From assembly GCF_028462125.1 (NCBI RefSeq), contig NZ_CP115468.1, forward strand, positions 2,659,559-2,723,558: a DNA stretch of 64,000 bases. Reading direction: 5' to 3'. The notes under the pieces were generated by a model. The model worked only from the letters and a program-made list of their open reading frames with translations. It was not told where the DNA came from and searched no databases. Position numbers and translations under genes: made by a program. Origin of the DNA: Leptospira sp. GIMC2001 (GTDB taxonomy: Bacteria; Spirochaetota; Leptospiria; Leptospirales; Leptospiraceae). Positions 41,184-50,645 of the stretch are shown piece after piece (position 1 is the stretch's first letter; every line of letters starts with the position of its first letter).

Positions 41184-42920
41184 TTAAGCTGCAAGTGCTC
41201 GAATTTTGTTAGAACTGAGTATCGCCCAAGACTCATGGTTAAAAGCAGAAGCTAGTGCTTTTCTTTTTTCTCTTTTTGCACCTTGCATCCGATTTGCGTT
41301 TCTCTCCATAAGCAATCCAATCCATACTCTAGCAAAACTTTCTACTACTTCAAAAGCTATAGATTCCTTGAAGCTTGCATCTGATTGTCCTTGGTAGGAC
41401 TCAACAATCTCTTGGAATAATTTATAGTTTCTTGTCCATTCACCAGTAGTCGAAATTTTGTTTGCTTCGTCTTCCAAGTAAGCTCTCAGAATCCCTGTTT
41501 GACTCATACCACTCACGATTCCACCTATTGATCCAACGACTTGCAATTGAGTTGTTCCTTCATAGATATTCGTAATTCGCATATCTCTATACAATTTGGA
41601 TACATCATAATCTTCTGTATATCCTGATCCGCCGTGAATCTGCAATGCATCATCAGCGATCTTATTTGCAACTTCTGTAATATAGTATTTAGTTACAGGT
41701 GTGAAAATTGTAGCAAGCTTTTCCCATTTACGAATCTCGGTGTCTTTTTTGATTTCTTTTTCATCGACACCATTGTGCTTCATTCTTTCTTCTCTCCAGT
41801 GATAGAGATCTATTGAACGAGCAGCTTCATAAAGAGCAGAACGCATACCACTGATTTCGCGCTCCATATTATCTAACATTTTCTTAACGGCACCAATTTC
41901 TTGAATCTTTTTGCCAAATTGCTCTCGCTCTGAAGCATACTTCTTAGCTTCTTCATAAGATGCTTGAGCCATTCCCATAGCTTGAGCTCCAATCGAAAGT
42001 CTTGCAGTATTCATCATTGCCATTGAATATTTAACTAGTCCATAATTTTCTTGACCTATGAGAATTCCTGGAGAGTTCTCATAGACTACCTCGCAAGTTG
42101 GAGAACAGTGAAGACCCATCTTCTTTTCAATGGATGCAATTTCTACATCTTCTGATTTAACAAGAAAAAATGAAAGTCCTCTTGCACCGTTCGTTGGAGT
42201 TCCAGTTCGAGCAAGCGTGAGTATAATAGATGGAACTTTTCCGAATCCACATCCATGAGTGATAAAACGTTTTGTACCAGTAAGTAACCATTTGCCTGAT
42301 GCATCTTTTGTTGCTTTAGTTTGAAGGTTTGGTAGGTCAGAACCGTAGTTTGGTTCTGTCAGTGCCATCGCTCCGCAAAGCTCACCCCTTGCCATCTTGG
42401 GAACATATTCATCTACCATCTCTTTAGATCCAAATCGTTCCACAGTTTCTGCAAGATTCATACATCCAAGTGTGATTCCAAGAGCTCCGTCCGCGCGAGC
42501 TATAATCTCATTCATCATAGTTTGCACAACGCCTGGAATTCCAAGACCGCCATATCTGCGACCCACTGCGTAAGGAAGAAGACCTGCTTTTGTAATTTTA
42601 TCAACTGCCTCAATCATCAAATCTGGAAAAATTACTTTTCCATTATCAAATTTCAGACCAATCTCATCCATTTCCTTAACGATTGGTGCTATTTCTTTAC
42701 CAACCAATTCTCCTAAGGATTCTAAACTGGATTTATAATATTCTAAAGCGGACTCAATGGAATCGGGAGCCATTGCCAATTCATCTTTATTGGTTTTAAC
42801 GTATTCTTTTGCATCTTCAAAATCACCTTCAAACGCGGAAACTATTTCTTTCCAATCACAAAGGCTCTCAAATTGATCAATAATATCATTATTTTCTGAG
42901 AAATAATTACCTGAAATCAT
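41184..42920 (-). CDS. Acyl-CoA dehydrogenase, long form with C-terminal extension
   Basis: FAD-dependent enzyme of fatty acid beta-oxidation. Motifs: [19 protein letters not shown] and [15 protein letters not shown] (FAD/substrate), [32 protein letters not shown], and [20 protein letters not shown] followed by [12 protein letters not shown] with the catalytic Glu. A C-terminal helical extension of about 100 residues ([17 protein letters not shown]...) makes it 578 residues, like the very-long-chain type or the FadE group. AGGAG precedes the ATG. It forms a single-gene unit. Leptospira use long-chain fatty acids as their main carbon source, which fits a prominent beta-oxidation gene. Confidence 0.93.
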   Translation of the reverse strand: MISGNYFSENNDIIDQFESLCDWKEIVSAFEGDFEDAKEYVKTNKDELAMAPDSIESALEYYKSSLESLGELVGKEIAPIVKEMDEIGLKFDNGKVIFPDLMIEAVDKITKAGLLPYAVGRRYGGLGIPGVVQTMMNEIIARADGALGITLGCMNLAETVERFGSKEMVDEYVPKMARGELCGAMALTEPNYGSDLPNLQTKATKDASGKWLLTGTKRFITHGCGFGKVPSIILTLARTGTPTNGARGLSFFLVKSEDVEIASIEKKMGLHCSPTCEVVYENSPGILIGQENYGLVKYSMAMMNTARLSIGAQAMGMAQASYEEAKKYASEREQFGKKIQEIGAVKKMLDNMEREISGMRSALYEAARSIDLYHWREERMKHNGVDEKEIKKDTEIRKWEKLATIFTPVTKYYITEVANKIADDALQIHGGSGYTEDYDVSKLYRDMRITNIYEGTTQLQVVGSIGGIVSGMSQTGILRAYLEDEANKISTTGEWTRNYKLFQEIVESYQGQSDASFKESIAFEVVESFARVWIGLLMERNANRMQGAKREKRKALASAFNHESWAILSSNKIRALAA

Positions 42921-43096
42921 AAATATAAAACTCCTAATTCTTATGTTTCTCTAAATTTGTTACGGGATTAGTAAATCGTCAAGGAAAAGAAGCTAGGATT
43001 TAGATACAAAACTACCTCATATTTGCAATGATCAATGGAATACAAATGAACAAACTGTTCAACTTGCTCCTAAGATTGAGTAAATATACCCAGGTT

Positions 43097-44563
43097 CTAA
43101 ACTAACTTTTGGTTGATATCTTCGTAGAGTTTCGGATTGAGTTCTGGATCGATAAGATAGATAACTCGCCTTGGGTCGACGGCATTCATCAAATTGTAAA
43201 CAGCACGCCTGCGATCCAAAACAAAAGTTTTCATATCAAAATTTTTCAATAGAAATTTATTTTCTTTATGGAAGATCGGAGTAATCGATCCCACTCTCTC
43301 AAGTAATGGCCTTGTCTGAAACCGATCAATGTCTTGAACCTTACAAATTTCAAAATGTATTTTCTTTTTAGAATCCCACGAAGCAGTTATAACAAGGTCA
43401 CCGCGATTGATTATAGATTGATTGTTGTTCAAACTCAAACCAACATAATCAAACAGATCTCTTATATTTTTATCTGAATATGAGAAGAATGAATTGTTTA
43501 AAATCATCTTAAGAGCCGTGCGTGAATCCTTAGCGCCACGCCAGGATTGCTCTGTTGTAAGAGATGCAAATTCACTCGCTAAAGATAGATATGCTATATC
43601 TTCTTCAACTTGGGTTCCGAAATTTTGATTCTGAATTTCTTGAATCTGTAGATCGATATCAGCGATTGCCACATCCTTGCCAGTTTCTTTGAGATATTTT
43701 TCTTTAAATGTCAATAATTTCTGAATCAGAAAAGAATCGTTTGGAAAATTATTATTGACTCCACCGCCTTTATGTGGCCTATGATGATGCAAAATCAATT
43801 TTTTTACCATTGGGTCCAAATCACCGGAGTTAGCAACCATTAGGTAACTAATAATTGGGTGCGTCTTGATAACTTCATACTCTGCAGGCTTCAAGTCAGC
43901 GGAAGATGAGGTCTCTATTTTGGTATAACCAAGATCAGCTAGATAAGAAGCAGTCATCAGATTCATATGTTCTTTCTTATCTTTTTTCTCATCGCCTTTA
44001 GATATTGATTTTTTGCTTCGAATCTTAAGACCCATAGCAACAACAGTTCTTTTGGTCATAAGCTCGGACTGCCTTGACACTCCAGCACCCGACAAAACTT
44101 CCATGATATTGATAAGTCCGTTCTCATACTCGGGGACAGATGTAAAATCACTAAGCATCGTATCCATCGATTTCTGCACAGACCTGACATGACCCGAGTT
44201 GAACGCCGATTTCTTAAGGTCGATCAAAAGGTCATTAGCAAGTTTTGCCTGCTCTTTAGCTTTTTCTTCATCGAGGAGATTAACAAACGATACTGCCTTT
44301 CCATTTACTGATGTTGGCTGAGATTCTTTTGTAAATAATTTGTCTAAATCACTGGTTCTAAAATATATTCCCTGAAACTCAAATTTTAAAAGTTTACTAA
44401 AGTCTTCTGGAGCCGCATTCGGCTTCTTATGAATGAGAATCTGACCGTCTTTATTATAGAAATCTACAGGTATGGATTGAGTTTGATGAAAAGAATCAAT
44501 AATTTCTTGAGTAAAATCAAACTTCTGAAGCGCATTTTTATTTAACTTATCATTAGATGACAT
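43097..44563 (-). CDS. HD-GYP-like protein with degenerate catalytic motif
   Basis: A 488-residue cytoplasmic protein. The central part follows an HD-GYP domain: helices leading to MTASYLADLGYTKI, then YEVIKTHPIISYLMV and LILHHHRPHKGGGV. Aligned with the usual HDIGK and HH-x-x-x-D-G-x-G-Y-P, the first metal-binding His-Asp pair reads Ala-Asp and the GYP is lost, while THP and HH remain. So it is probably not an active cyclic-di-GMP phosphodiesterase, but may bind nucleotide or partners. The N-terminal 170 residues resemble a degenerate input domain (VDFYNKDGQILIHKK). The C-terminal 120 residues are unassigned. Confidence 0.72.
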   Translation of the reverse strand: MSSNDKLNKNALQKFDFTQEIIDSFHQTQSIPVDFYNKDGQILIHKKPNAAPEDFSKLLKFEFQGIYFRTSDLDKLFTKESQPTSVNGKAVSFVNLLDEEKAKEQAKLANDLLIDLKKSAFNSGHVRSVQKSMDTMLSDFTSVPEYENGLINIMEVLSGAGVSRQSELMTKRTVVAMGLKIRSKKSISKGDEKKDKKEHMNLMTASYLADLGYTKIETSSSADLKPAEYEVIKTHPIISYLMVANSGDLDPMVKKLILHHHRPHKGGGVNNNFPNDSFLIQKLLTFKEKYLKETGKDVAIADIDLQIQEIQNQNFGTQVEEDIAYLSLASEFASLTTEQSWRGAKDSRTALKMILNNSFFSYSDKNIRDLFDYVGLSLNNNQSIINRGDLVITASWDSKKKIHFEICKVQDIDRFQTRPLLERVGSITPIFHKENKFLLKNFDMKTFVLDRRRAVYNLMNAVDPRRVIYLIDPELNPKLYEDINQKLV

Positions 44564-44597
44564 AAGTGGATCGACCTACTCCACAATTCTTTCTAAA

Positions 44598-44626
44598 TAT
44601 CAAGGCTGCAAGTAAAATTTGTCCAA
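44598..44626 (-). promoter_or_regulatory. Promoter-like sequence for the HD-GYP-like gene
   Basis: On the minus strand TTGGAC (44621-44626), a 17-base spacer and TTGATA (44598-44603) lie 35 bases before the ATG at 44563. Transcription would start near 44591. The match is fair, not perfect. Confidence 0.35.
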
Positions 44627-44805
44627 ACTGCATCCATCCATAATTTCGGAATTCTGACCTCTAGATCTCGAAAATTTCAGAAAATCTCGCTCTACCTTTC
44701 CTTAATTCAAGAAAACGCCCTATAAATCCTTACCCTACTCTGAAAGGTAGGATATTTCCTTAATTGATCATAATGGAAAATTGTCAAGGAACAGGACAGA
44801 ATGTT

Positions 44806-44848
44806 CTCCTATTCATATATAATAGATACATGAATAGGAGTTTTTTTT
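44806..44848 (+). terminator. Strong Rho-independent terminator with no plus-strand gene upstream
   Basis: CTCCTATTCAT (44806-44816) pairs perfectly over 11 bases with ATGAATAGGAG (44830-44840), and eight T follow at once (44841-44848). The loop is 13 bases. Oriented as a plus-strand terminator, it has only minus-strand genes on both sides; read on the minus strand the hairpin stands 62 bases beyond the formyltransferase stop, but lacks a T-tract there. Confidence 0.65.
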
Positions 44849-44909
44849 GGGATCAACATGAATAACGAGATAATGCCGGAATAACAATAGTAAGATAAAC
44901 TAATCGAGA

Positions 44910-45824
44910 CTAGAAATAGAAACTGGGTGGATAAATTCTTTTTATATTCTCAATTTCATATAAATTTTTTGAATAAAGCTTAATCATTCCATCATCCACT
45001 CTAAAAATTATTGAGTTATCTTTTTGATTCAATATTTGACCATGCTCAAAATTTCTCCAATTTACTGGATATGATTCTGAACTCAATTCTTCTGCTTTAG
45101 AGATTTTAATATAAGTTCCTTTTTTTACAAATAGCCGAGCCATCGGATACGGTTCCAAAAAGGAATTTACAATTCTTTTAACAATCGATACTGACATCCT
45201 AGGATCTAATGTAATATCATGTTCATTTCTAGCTCGCCAAATGTTCGAATTATCTGAGTTTTGTGTAAACCCTTCGAATTCTGAAAAATTTCTAAAATTA
45301 GCAACTAATGAAATGATTCCATCCTTTAAAGCACGATTCATTTCGATATTAATTTGATTTATATTTCCAGAACCAATATTAAATGGTACCTGTGATAGAA
45401 TTTTGCCATTATCAACATTCTCATCCATATTAAAAAATGTAACACAAGATGATGCTATACCTAGAACAATCAGCCAATGGATAGGATGGCGACCTCTATT
45501 AAAAGGAAGTGGCGTCGGATGGGTTCCAATAATCATTTTTGGAATTTTTAATATATTTTTTTTCAGAATTTTTGGCCAGGTAGAAATTATATAATCTGGC
45601 TTTAGATTAGTCAATAGAACTTCAGATTCTTCTGAATTAATGTCCGAAACTTCATAATATGATACTTGATATTTCGCTGCGAAGTTTTTTAAATTAATAG
45701 AATTATTAGGAAGCAAATCCTTTGGAAGACTAATTATCGCTGTAATATCTTCTCCGGCTTCAACCAAAGCTTCAAGACAAGCTAAAGTTGATTCTGATGT
45801 ACCTATTACAATGTATTTATACAT
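44910..45824 (-). CDS. Formyltransferase-family protein (probable sugar N-formyltransferase)
   Basis: A formyl-transferase N-terminal domain: Rossmann start YIVIGTSESTLACLEAL, catalytic loop GTHPTPLPFNRGRHPIHW with His102, and the conserved Asp in ENVDNGKILSQVPF. The usual Asn two residues before the His is Gly here, as in a subset of sugar formyltransferase-like proteins. At 304 residues it is of the size of enzymes that formylate 4-amino-4-deoxy sugars with N10-formyltetrahydrofolate. Its start overlaps the upstream DegT-type aminotransferase by 8 bases, so the two probably make an N-formylamino sugar for a surface glycan. A methionyl-tRNA formyltransferase role is unlikely in this setting. 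The gene is AT-rich relative to its neighbours. Confidence 0.82.
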   Translation of the reverse strand: MYKYIVIGTSESTLACLEALVEAGEDITAIISLPKDLLPNNSINLKNFAAKYQVSYYEVSDINSEESEVLLTNLKPDYIISTWPKILKKNILKIPKMIIGTHPTPLPFNRGRHPIHWLIVLGIASSCVTFFNMDENVDNGKILSQVPFNIGSGNINQINIEMNRALKDGIISLVANFRNFSEFEGFTQNSDNSNIWRARNEHDITLDPRMSVSIVKRIVNSFLEPYPMARLFVKKGTYIKISKAEELSSESYPVNWRNFEHGQILNQKDNSIIFRVDDGMIKLYSKNLYEIENIKRIYPPSFYF

Positions 45825-46902
45825 AAAATTCTCTAATCTGTTCTATAACATATTCAATATCTTTTATTTCTTGCATTGGTCCACATGGAAGATAGATACC
45901 ATTTTCACTGTATTTTTTTGAATTTGGAAATTCATTCATTTCTTGGGAAAAATAATTTGCTTTGTTTAGATCAGGATAGAATGGTCTTGAATCAATTCCC
46001 TTTTCTGCCAATTTTTTTATTAACAATTCTCGATTTGGAGCCAAATATTCGATATAGACTGGGATCTCACCTAACGAAAGATTAACAGGAATACATTTGA
46101 TTGGTAGATCATCTAATTTATCTAAGTAAATACTGTAAATATTTTTGAGTTTATCTAAACGATCTGGTAATCTTTTCAATTGTTCGATTCCAATAGAGGC
46201 AAGTATATCAGTAAATCGAAAATTGAATCCAGGCATAATCCAATTATCAGGATCTTTTACATTTTCGACTCCGTGAGTTCTTATTGCTTTTAAATTCTTA
46301 GCGATTTCAGAATTATCCGTTATTGCAAAACCCCCTTGACCAGTAGCTATAGTTTTTGCGACTGATAATGAAAAACATCCTATATCAGATTGGGTGCCTA
46401 AAAAACCTGATTGATTTCTGGAACCTAATGCTTGAGCTGCATCTTCAATTACAAAAAGATTATTTCTCTTAGCAATTTCATTTATTGCTTTCATGTTTGC
46501 CGAGCGACCATTCATGTGCACTGGCATAATTACCTTAGTTTTCTTCGTAATTTTTTCTTCGATTTTTGAATAATCAATTATGGGGCGATCTATTTCTACA
46601 TCGACTAAAACTACTTTTGCTCCCAATAAGTAGGGTGCATGTGCAGTCGCAATCCAAGTTCTATTTGGTACAATAACTTCGTCACCTGGCGAAATTCCCA
46701 ATGCAATTAATGAAAGCAGCAAAGCTGTACTTCCGCTAGAAGTTGCGACGACATGCTTAACCTGTAAATACTCCGCAAGGTTTTCTTCAAATTCTGCAGT
46801 CACTTTTCCTTGACTGATATTCTCATTTCGAAAAGAAGATATAACTCTTTCAATCTCTTCTTGACCAAAACCAGTTTTCCACCAATTTATCGTATAACTC
46901 AT
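45817..46902 (-). CDS. DegT/DnrJ/EryC1-family nucleotide-sugar aminotransferase
   Basis: PLP enzyme that aminates a keto sugar nucleotide. Motifs: VVATSSGSTALLLSLIALGI, PGDEVIVPNRTWIATAHA, VIEDAAQALGSRN and CFSLSVAKTIATGQGGFAIT with the Schiff-base Lys183; 361 residues is normal. The product, a sugar amine, would be the substrate for the overlapping formyltransferase. No dehydratase, epimerase or glycosyltransferase gene accompanies the pair, so the rest of the pathway is elsewhere. The region is AT-rich, in line with acquired polysaccharide genes. Confidence 0.88.
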   Translation of the reverse strand: MSYTINWWKTGFGQEEIERVISSFRNENISQGKVTAEFEENLAEYLQVKHVVATSSGSTALLLSLIALGISPGDEVIVPNRTWIATAHAPYLLGAKVVLVDVEIDRPIIDYSKIEEKITKKTKVIMPVHMNGRSANMKAINEIAKRNNLFVIEDAAQALGSRNQSGFLGTQSDIGCFSLSVAKTIATGQGGFAITDNSEIAKNLKAIRTHGVENVKDPDNWIMPGFNFRFTDILASIGIEQLKRLPDRLDKLKNIYSIYLDKLDDLPIKCIPVNLSLGEIPVYIEYLAPNRELLIKKLAEKGIDSRPFYPDLNKANYFSQEMNEFPNSKKYSENGIYLPCGPMQEIKDIEYVIEQIREFYV

Positions 46903-47149
46903 ATTACAATATTTTTAAAGTTCAATAAACTATCCAACAAAATGCATGTTATACAAATATAATTTTTGGAATACGATAATTTCCGATAATGAATTCCTAA
47001 TTCGTTGCTGGAATGCTCCCAGACGTATTTTTTGTCCAAATCCAAAATCATAACATTTACATTTTCTCTGTTCAATTTTCAATTTTCTCAAGGTTTTTCG
47101 CACTAATATTTGAATTGGCATTTAATTTGGTAATATAAGAATTGCGACT

Positions 47150-47851
47150 ATGTGCGGAAGATTTGTTCGAAATGACCAAGATAGTTTATTTGGAGAATAT
47201 TTGCCTAGAGATACTTTGCAAGCCTGGAAACAAAAGCCATTTGCTCCAAGATACAATATTTCTCCTGGCACTGTTGTGGAAGCATTTCATCACGATGGCA
47301 AATCACCCAATTTAGAATTTTTTACCTGGGGACTTCTTCCTAGTTGGAGTAAGGATCAATTGGGCCAGAGATATTCTAATGCACGAATAGAAACCATTGC
47401 AGAAAAACCTAGCTTCAAAGGTCCTTATCTCAGAAGACGTTGCCTTATCCAAGCAGAAGGCTACTATGAATGGCAAACTATTGGAAAAGACAAAATTCCT
47501 TTTTACATTCATAAGCCAGATGGCAAGTCCTTAGCTCTTGGAGGAATTTGGGATATCTGGGCTGGTAAGGATGGATCAGAAGAGTTCACTTTGTCCCTTA
47601 TCACTCGAAATGCAAATAAATCTGTATCAAATATCCATGATCGTATGCCTCTTGTTATACCAGAAAATTTATATTTAGATTGGCTGGATCCAAGTCTCAA
47701 CCTTCGAGAGATTCAAAGATGTGCTGATTCGCAAAAAGATATACTTCTTAAATCCTATGAGGTATCCAGGCTCGTAAATTCAACTCAAGCAGATTCCCCG
47801 TCACTCATAAATCCGTTTGAGAATGAGAAACAAGGTAGTTTATTTTCTTAA
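47150..47851 (+). CDS. SRAP-domain protein (YedK/HMCES family)
   Basis: Self-crosslinking DNA repair protein that traps abasic sites in single-stranded DNA. The catalytic Cys2 directly follows the initiator Met (MCGRF). The other active-site residues appear in RYSNARIETIAEKPSF (Asn), LIQAEGYYEW (Glu) and SVSNIHDRMPLVI (His). The 233 residues are full length. It stands alone on the plus strand. Its last third plus 70 downstream bases are repeated at 50646-50943, ahead of tRNA-Ile. Confidence 0.93.
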   Translation: MCGRFVRNDQDSLFGEYLPRDTLQAWKQKPFAPRYNISPGTVVEAFHHDGKSPNLEFFTWGLLPSWSKDQLGQRYSNARIETIAEKPSFKGPYLRRRCLIQAEGYYEWQTIGKDKIPFYIHKPDGKSLALGGIWDIWAGKDGSEEFTLSLITRNANKSVSNIHDRMPLVIPENLYLDWLDPSLNLREIQRCADSQKDILLKSYEVSRLVNSTQADSPSLINPFENEKQGSLFS

Positions 47852-47923
47852 TAAATCCTGCGCCTTTTACTAAATACTTCTAAAGAATTTGCTTTCAGCC
47901 TAAAATTTTAAAAATTGGTTTTT
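47627..47923 (+). repeat. Direct repeat, left copy (SRAP 3' third plus flank)
   Basis: Begins at the word TCAAATATCCAT inside the SRAP gene and continues past its stop to ATTGGTTTT. The right copy is at 50646-50943. The two agree at roughly nine of ten positions, with one or two small indels after the stop; amino-acid changes are mostly conservative (Ser/Asn, Asp/Glu, Leu/Ile, Arg/Lys, Ala/Thr). Confidence 0.9.
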
Positions 47924-47965
47924 CGTGTCTCTAGATTAGCTAGTGATGGACGAGACTCTGACATC

Positions 47966-48027
47966 ATACAATACAACTATTGTTAAAGTCTCAGAAATGA
48001 GACTCAACTGATCATTCATTATTGTAT
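47966..48027. other. Nested inverted repeats, possible structured RNA or terminator
   Basis: An inner perfect 7-bp stem AGTCTCA-GAAA-TGAGACT (47987-48004) closes a GNRA-type tetraloop. It is flanked by outer arms ATACAATA (47966-47973) and TATTGTAT (48020-48027). No T-tract follows. It lies between the convergent SRAP and beta-propeller genes, so it could end either transcript or be a folded RNA element. Confidence 0.45.
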
Positions 48028-48107
48028 TATCCTACAAGTCATAGGGACAAAACCGTAGAAGCGATTTGGTTTTTTAAAGAAAGAATCAAAATGAATTGAT
48101 TCTAAAA

Positions 48108-49565
48108 CTATTGTGCAACTCGAAAAGGTTCTGGCACAGTGGGAACACCACCTGGAGTTGAGATGCCGTTACCAGAATTCATTAAGCTAGGTACACCTGA
48201 ATCAGGATCAACTCTAAACTGAAAAAAATAACCTTGAGCTCCGTCATGATTGCTCACAAACCCGTATGACCCTGTAGGATCCAATCTTACAAATTGTAAA
48301 CTTGACCCAGGTGCACCGAATTGTAAAATCGAATTTGCCGCCGAAAGAGATCCATCGGCTGATGATATATCGTGTTTTGCTAATTGTCGATTTCCAATGT
48401 TCACAGTATAAAGATATTTTCCAGAAGGATGTATAGCTGCTCGAAAGTTATTTGCTGTACCTGCAAAGGGATTACCCAAAATGTTAGCGAGGGCTCCTGT
48501 TGTTTGGTCAATATTTTTGCCAATTATAATATTTGCCGCGGCAACAGAATATAAATATTTAGATGTGGAATCAATCATTAAGGCATCCATATTCGGCTCT
48601 CCTGTTGTATCTGCTAAACGTGTAAGTGCACCATTAGTTTGATCAATTGAAAAGCCAATAATTGGCTCACCCCCGCTATTAGCATTTACATAAAGAAATT
48701 TCCCGTTTGGAGTTGTGGCTATATGATTTAAATTACAACCACCACAGCCCGTATAATCTGCGATTTTTGCAAGAGATCCTGTTTCTTGATCCAAGCCGAA
48801 TGCCGCTACAGCAGCTCCCGTTGCATTACTGGAAACATAAAGAAATTTGCCAGATGGATGGAAAGCGAAAAAAACGGGATTCTGCGTAGTCGAACCTGCA
48901 TTTGCATTCAGTACTGTCAATTTTCCATTTTCAGGATTTACAGAATAACTTGTTAATTGCGTTAATCCACCAAATCCGCCAGAGAAGGCAAACTTACCGT
49001 TCAAAGTAAACTTTGGCCCTTGTTCTATAACCAAGGAGAACGGAGAACCAGGAATTGAAGTGATTTCCCCATTCAGTAAATTCAGAGCGTAGACTTCCGA
49101 ATTCGAATTTGTGGAAAAGCTTATAAAATAGCGATAAACTGTAAAGGCTCCTTCACTTTGTGTAGATCCTAACGGAGTTTCGACGGAGATGATTCCCGAT
49201 TTTGCACCTGGCGGAATTTGCACTGTGAGGCTTGAATCATTTCCAGAGACAATTTCTGCTTCAACTGAACCAGAGAAGCGAACCTTGTTTTCTTGAGAAT
49301 TGGAGGAAAAATTTGCACCCTCAATGGTAATTGTTTCTCCTTCCACGCCGGAAGACTTCGAGAGTGAAGTTATCCTTGCTTCGTTTCCACTTCCATTTCC
49401 TGGAATCAGCCCGAATAAATAAGGCTGTAATGTATCATCTTTTTCAGGAAAAAAGTAAGGCTTCCACAAAGGATGCATAAAACAAGAAGAGCAAAAGAAA
49501 ATTAATAAAAATATAACTATAATTTTACTAAATTTTAAGGAATCGAAACGGACGGTAAATTTCAC
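48108..49565 (-). CDS. IPT/TIG-domain lipoprotein with beta-propeller (lactonase-like)
   Basis: A signal peptide ending FFCSSC marks a lipoprotein. Residues about 60-145 form an IPT/TIG immunoglobulin-like domain (ARITSLSKSSGVEGETITIE, GANFSSNSQENKVRFSG, PPGAKSGIISVETPLGSTQS). The remainder repeats the pattern HPSGKFLYVSSNATGAAVAA / TPNGKFLYVNANSGGEPIIG / HPSGKYLYTVNIGNRQLAKH, a YVTN/lactonase-type seven-bladed propeller. It is likely on the cell surface or in the periplasm; such Leptospira lipoproteins have no settled function. It lies in the segment flanked by the direct repeats. Confidence 0.85.
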   Translation of the reverse strand: MKFTVRFDSLKFSKIIVIFLLIFFCSSCFMHPLWKPYFFPEKDDTLQPYLFGLIPGNGSGNEARITSLSKSSGVEGETITIEGANFSSNSQENKVRFSGSVEAEIVSGNDSSLTVQIPPGAKSGIISVETPLGSTQSEGAFTVYRYFISFSTNSNSEVYALNLLNGEITSIPGSPFSLVIEQGPKFTLNGKFAFSGGFGGLTQLTSYSVNPENGKLTVLNANAGSTTQNPVFFAFHPSGKFLYVSSNATGAAVAAFGLDQETGSLAKIADYTGCGGCNLNHIATTPNGKFLYVNANSGGEPIIGFSIDQTNGALTRLADTTGEPNMDALMIDSTSKYLYSVAAANIIIGKNIDQTTGALANILGNPFAGTANNFRAAIHPSGKYLYTVNIGNRQLAKHDISSADGSLSAANSILQFGAPGSSLQFVRLDPTGSYGFVSNHDGAQGYFFQFRVDPDSGVPSLMNSGNGISTPGGVPTVPEPFRVAQ

Positions 49566-49579
49566 ATCTTCTACTTAGC

Positions 49580-50365
49580 CTACCTAAAACTCTCGGATTG
49601 AATTGGAATATCGTAGATTCGAATTTTTTGATCAGATTCTGCAAACTGCATATACTTATATTTATGTGATGCGATGTATTCTTCTACATCTAACAAGTTA
49701 AGAGTGAGGGATTTACATTTTTCAACTACAACTGTTCTCACTGTAATTGTTGTAAAAAAACCTATAAATATTGTGACTACGACGTCCAAGGCGGTTGCTT
49801 TGAGGTGAACACGGTATTCCCCTTTAGAAGGAAAAAGATCTTTCGAATCGATTCGATTGATCGGGATGCTTCCAAAGATAGCAAACCATTGTTTTTTTTC
49901 AGCTTCAATACTGCAGGTTCCATTCGGGCCGGCAAGAAGAATTGCATTGCCTCCAGGTGAATAAAAAATATTTGAAGTAGTGAAAGATCTCTCTGGGCTT
50001 GCTAACTCTCCATTCAATTGAGTCTCATTGGATGTCTTTACAGATTCGGTTTCCAGATTCTTTTCATACTTTAGTTTTTCTTCTTCACGAATTTTCGATT
50101 TTTCATTTTCAAATTCTATCTTGAGTTTTTGCTTCTCCATTTCGATAATTTCATATAGATCACTTCCATCTTTATAGATAATTTTATCAACATTGCTTTT
50201 CTCGAGAGTTAATTGTTCTCCTTTTTGATTTTGGAAAATTACTTTATTTGAGTCGATACTGGATACCTTCCCAGATAAATATTTTCCCGATTTAAGAAGG
50301 ATTACTTCTGCCCGAATAGCAAAACTAGATATAATTGATATGAATATCAGAAAATGAAATTTCAT
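49580..50365 (-). CDS. Exported protein of unknown function with charged central region
   Basis: The start taken is the ATG at 50365 (MKFHFLIFISIISSFAIRAE), which has GGAGG 9 bases upstream and a clear signal peptide cut after IRA. The frame extends to 50434, but without a ribosome site. The first 55 mature residues (VILLKSGKYLSGKVSSIDSN, VIFQNQKGEQLTLEKSNVDK) look like an SH3-like beta unit often found in spirochaete and Bacteroidetes secreted proteins; then comes a Lys/Glu helix (EKQKLKIEFENEKSKIREEE). A hydrophobic stretch (VVVTIFIGFFTTITV) may be a membrane segment. The product is 261 residues. It lies 14 bases from the lipoprotein gene, so probably one operon inside the inserted segment. 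Confidence 0.72.
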   Translation of the reverse strand: MKFHFLIFISIISSFAIRAEVILLKSGKYLSGKVSSIDSNKVIFQNQKGEQLTLEKSNVDKIIYKDGSDLYEIIEMEKQKLKIEFENEKSKIREEEKLKYEKNLETESVKTSNETQLNGELASPERSFTTSNIFYSPGGNAILLAGPNGTCSIEAEKKQWFAIFGSIPINRIDSKDLFPSKGEYRVHLKATALDVVVTIFIGFFTTITVRTVVVEKCKSLTLNLLDVEEYIASHKYKYMQFAESDQKIRIYDIPIQSESFR

Positions 50366-50645
50366 ATCCAATATCCTCCATACATTTGCAAACCAGAGTC
50401 CGAGATCAGGGGATTCCCGAAAAAAGCAAGTCAACCCTGAATCTACATCTGATTACATTTGCCTGATTAAAAATCAATTCAAAATCTAGGTATGTAAAAA
50501 AAATGTTAGAATCAATCGGAAAATAAACTCAAGTAATGAATAAGAAACCAAGGTATTTTGAATATTTTCTTCGATTCATTGGTCGATCTAGAACTTGAAC
50601 CAAGAGTAAATGAATTCGTAAGAGCAGAACTCAAATGCATCCTTT

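Larger units (their letters stand above)
44564..44909. other. 346-base intergenic region with promoter and terminator signals
   Basis: No convincing reading frame is present. It holds the minus-strand promoter-like sequence of the HD-GYP gene, a small CCTAC/GTAGG hairpin at 44734-44751, and the strong hairpin with T8 at 44806-44848. The plus-strand terminator with no plus-strand gene before it leaves room for a short non-coding RNA between about 44630 and 44848. Confidence 0.4.

Noticed and set aside
46930..47121. 63-codon minus-strand frame before the SRAP gene
   Set aside because: No ribosome site, unusual composition and no similarity; it lies where the SRAP promoter should be.
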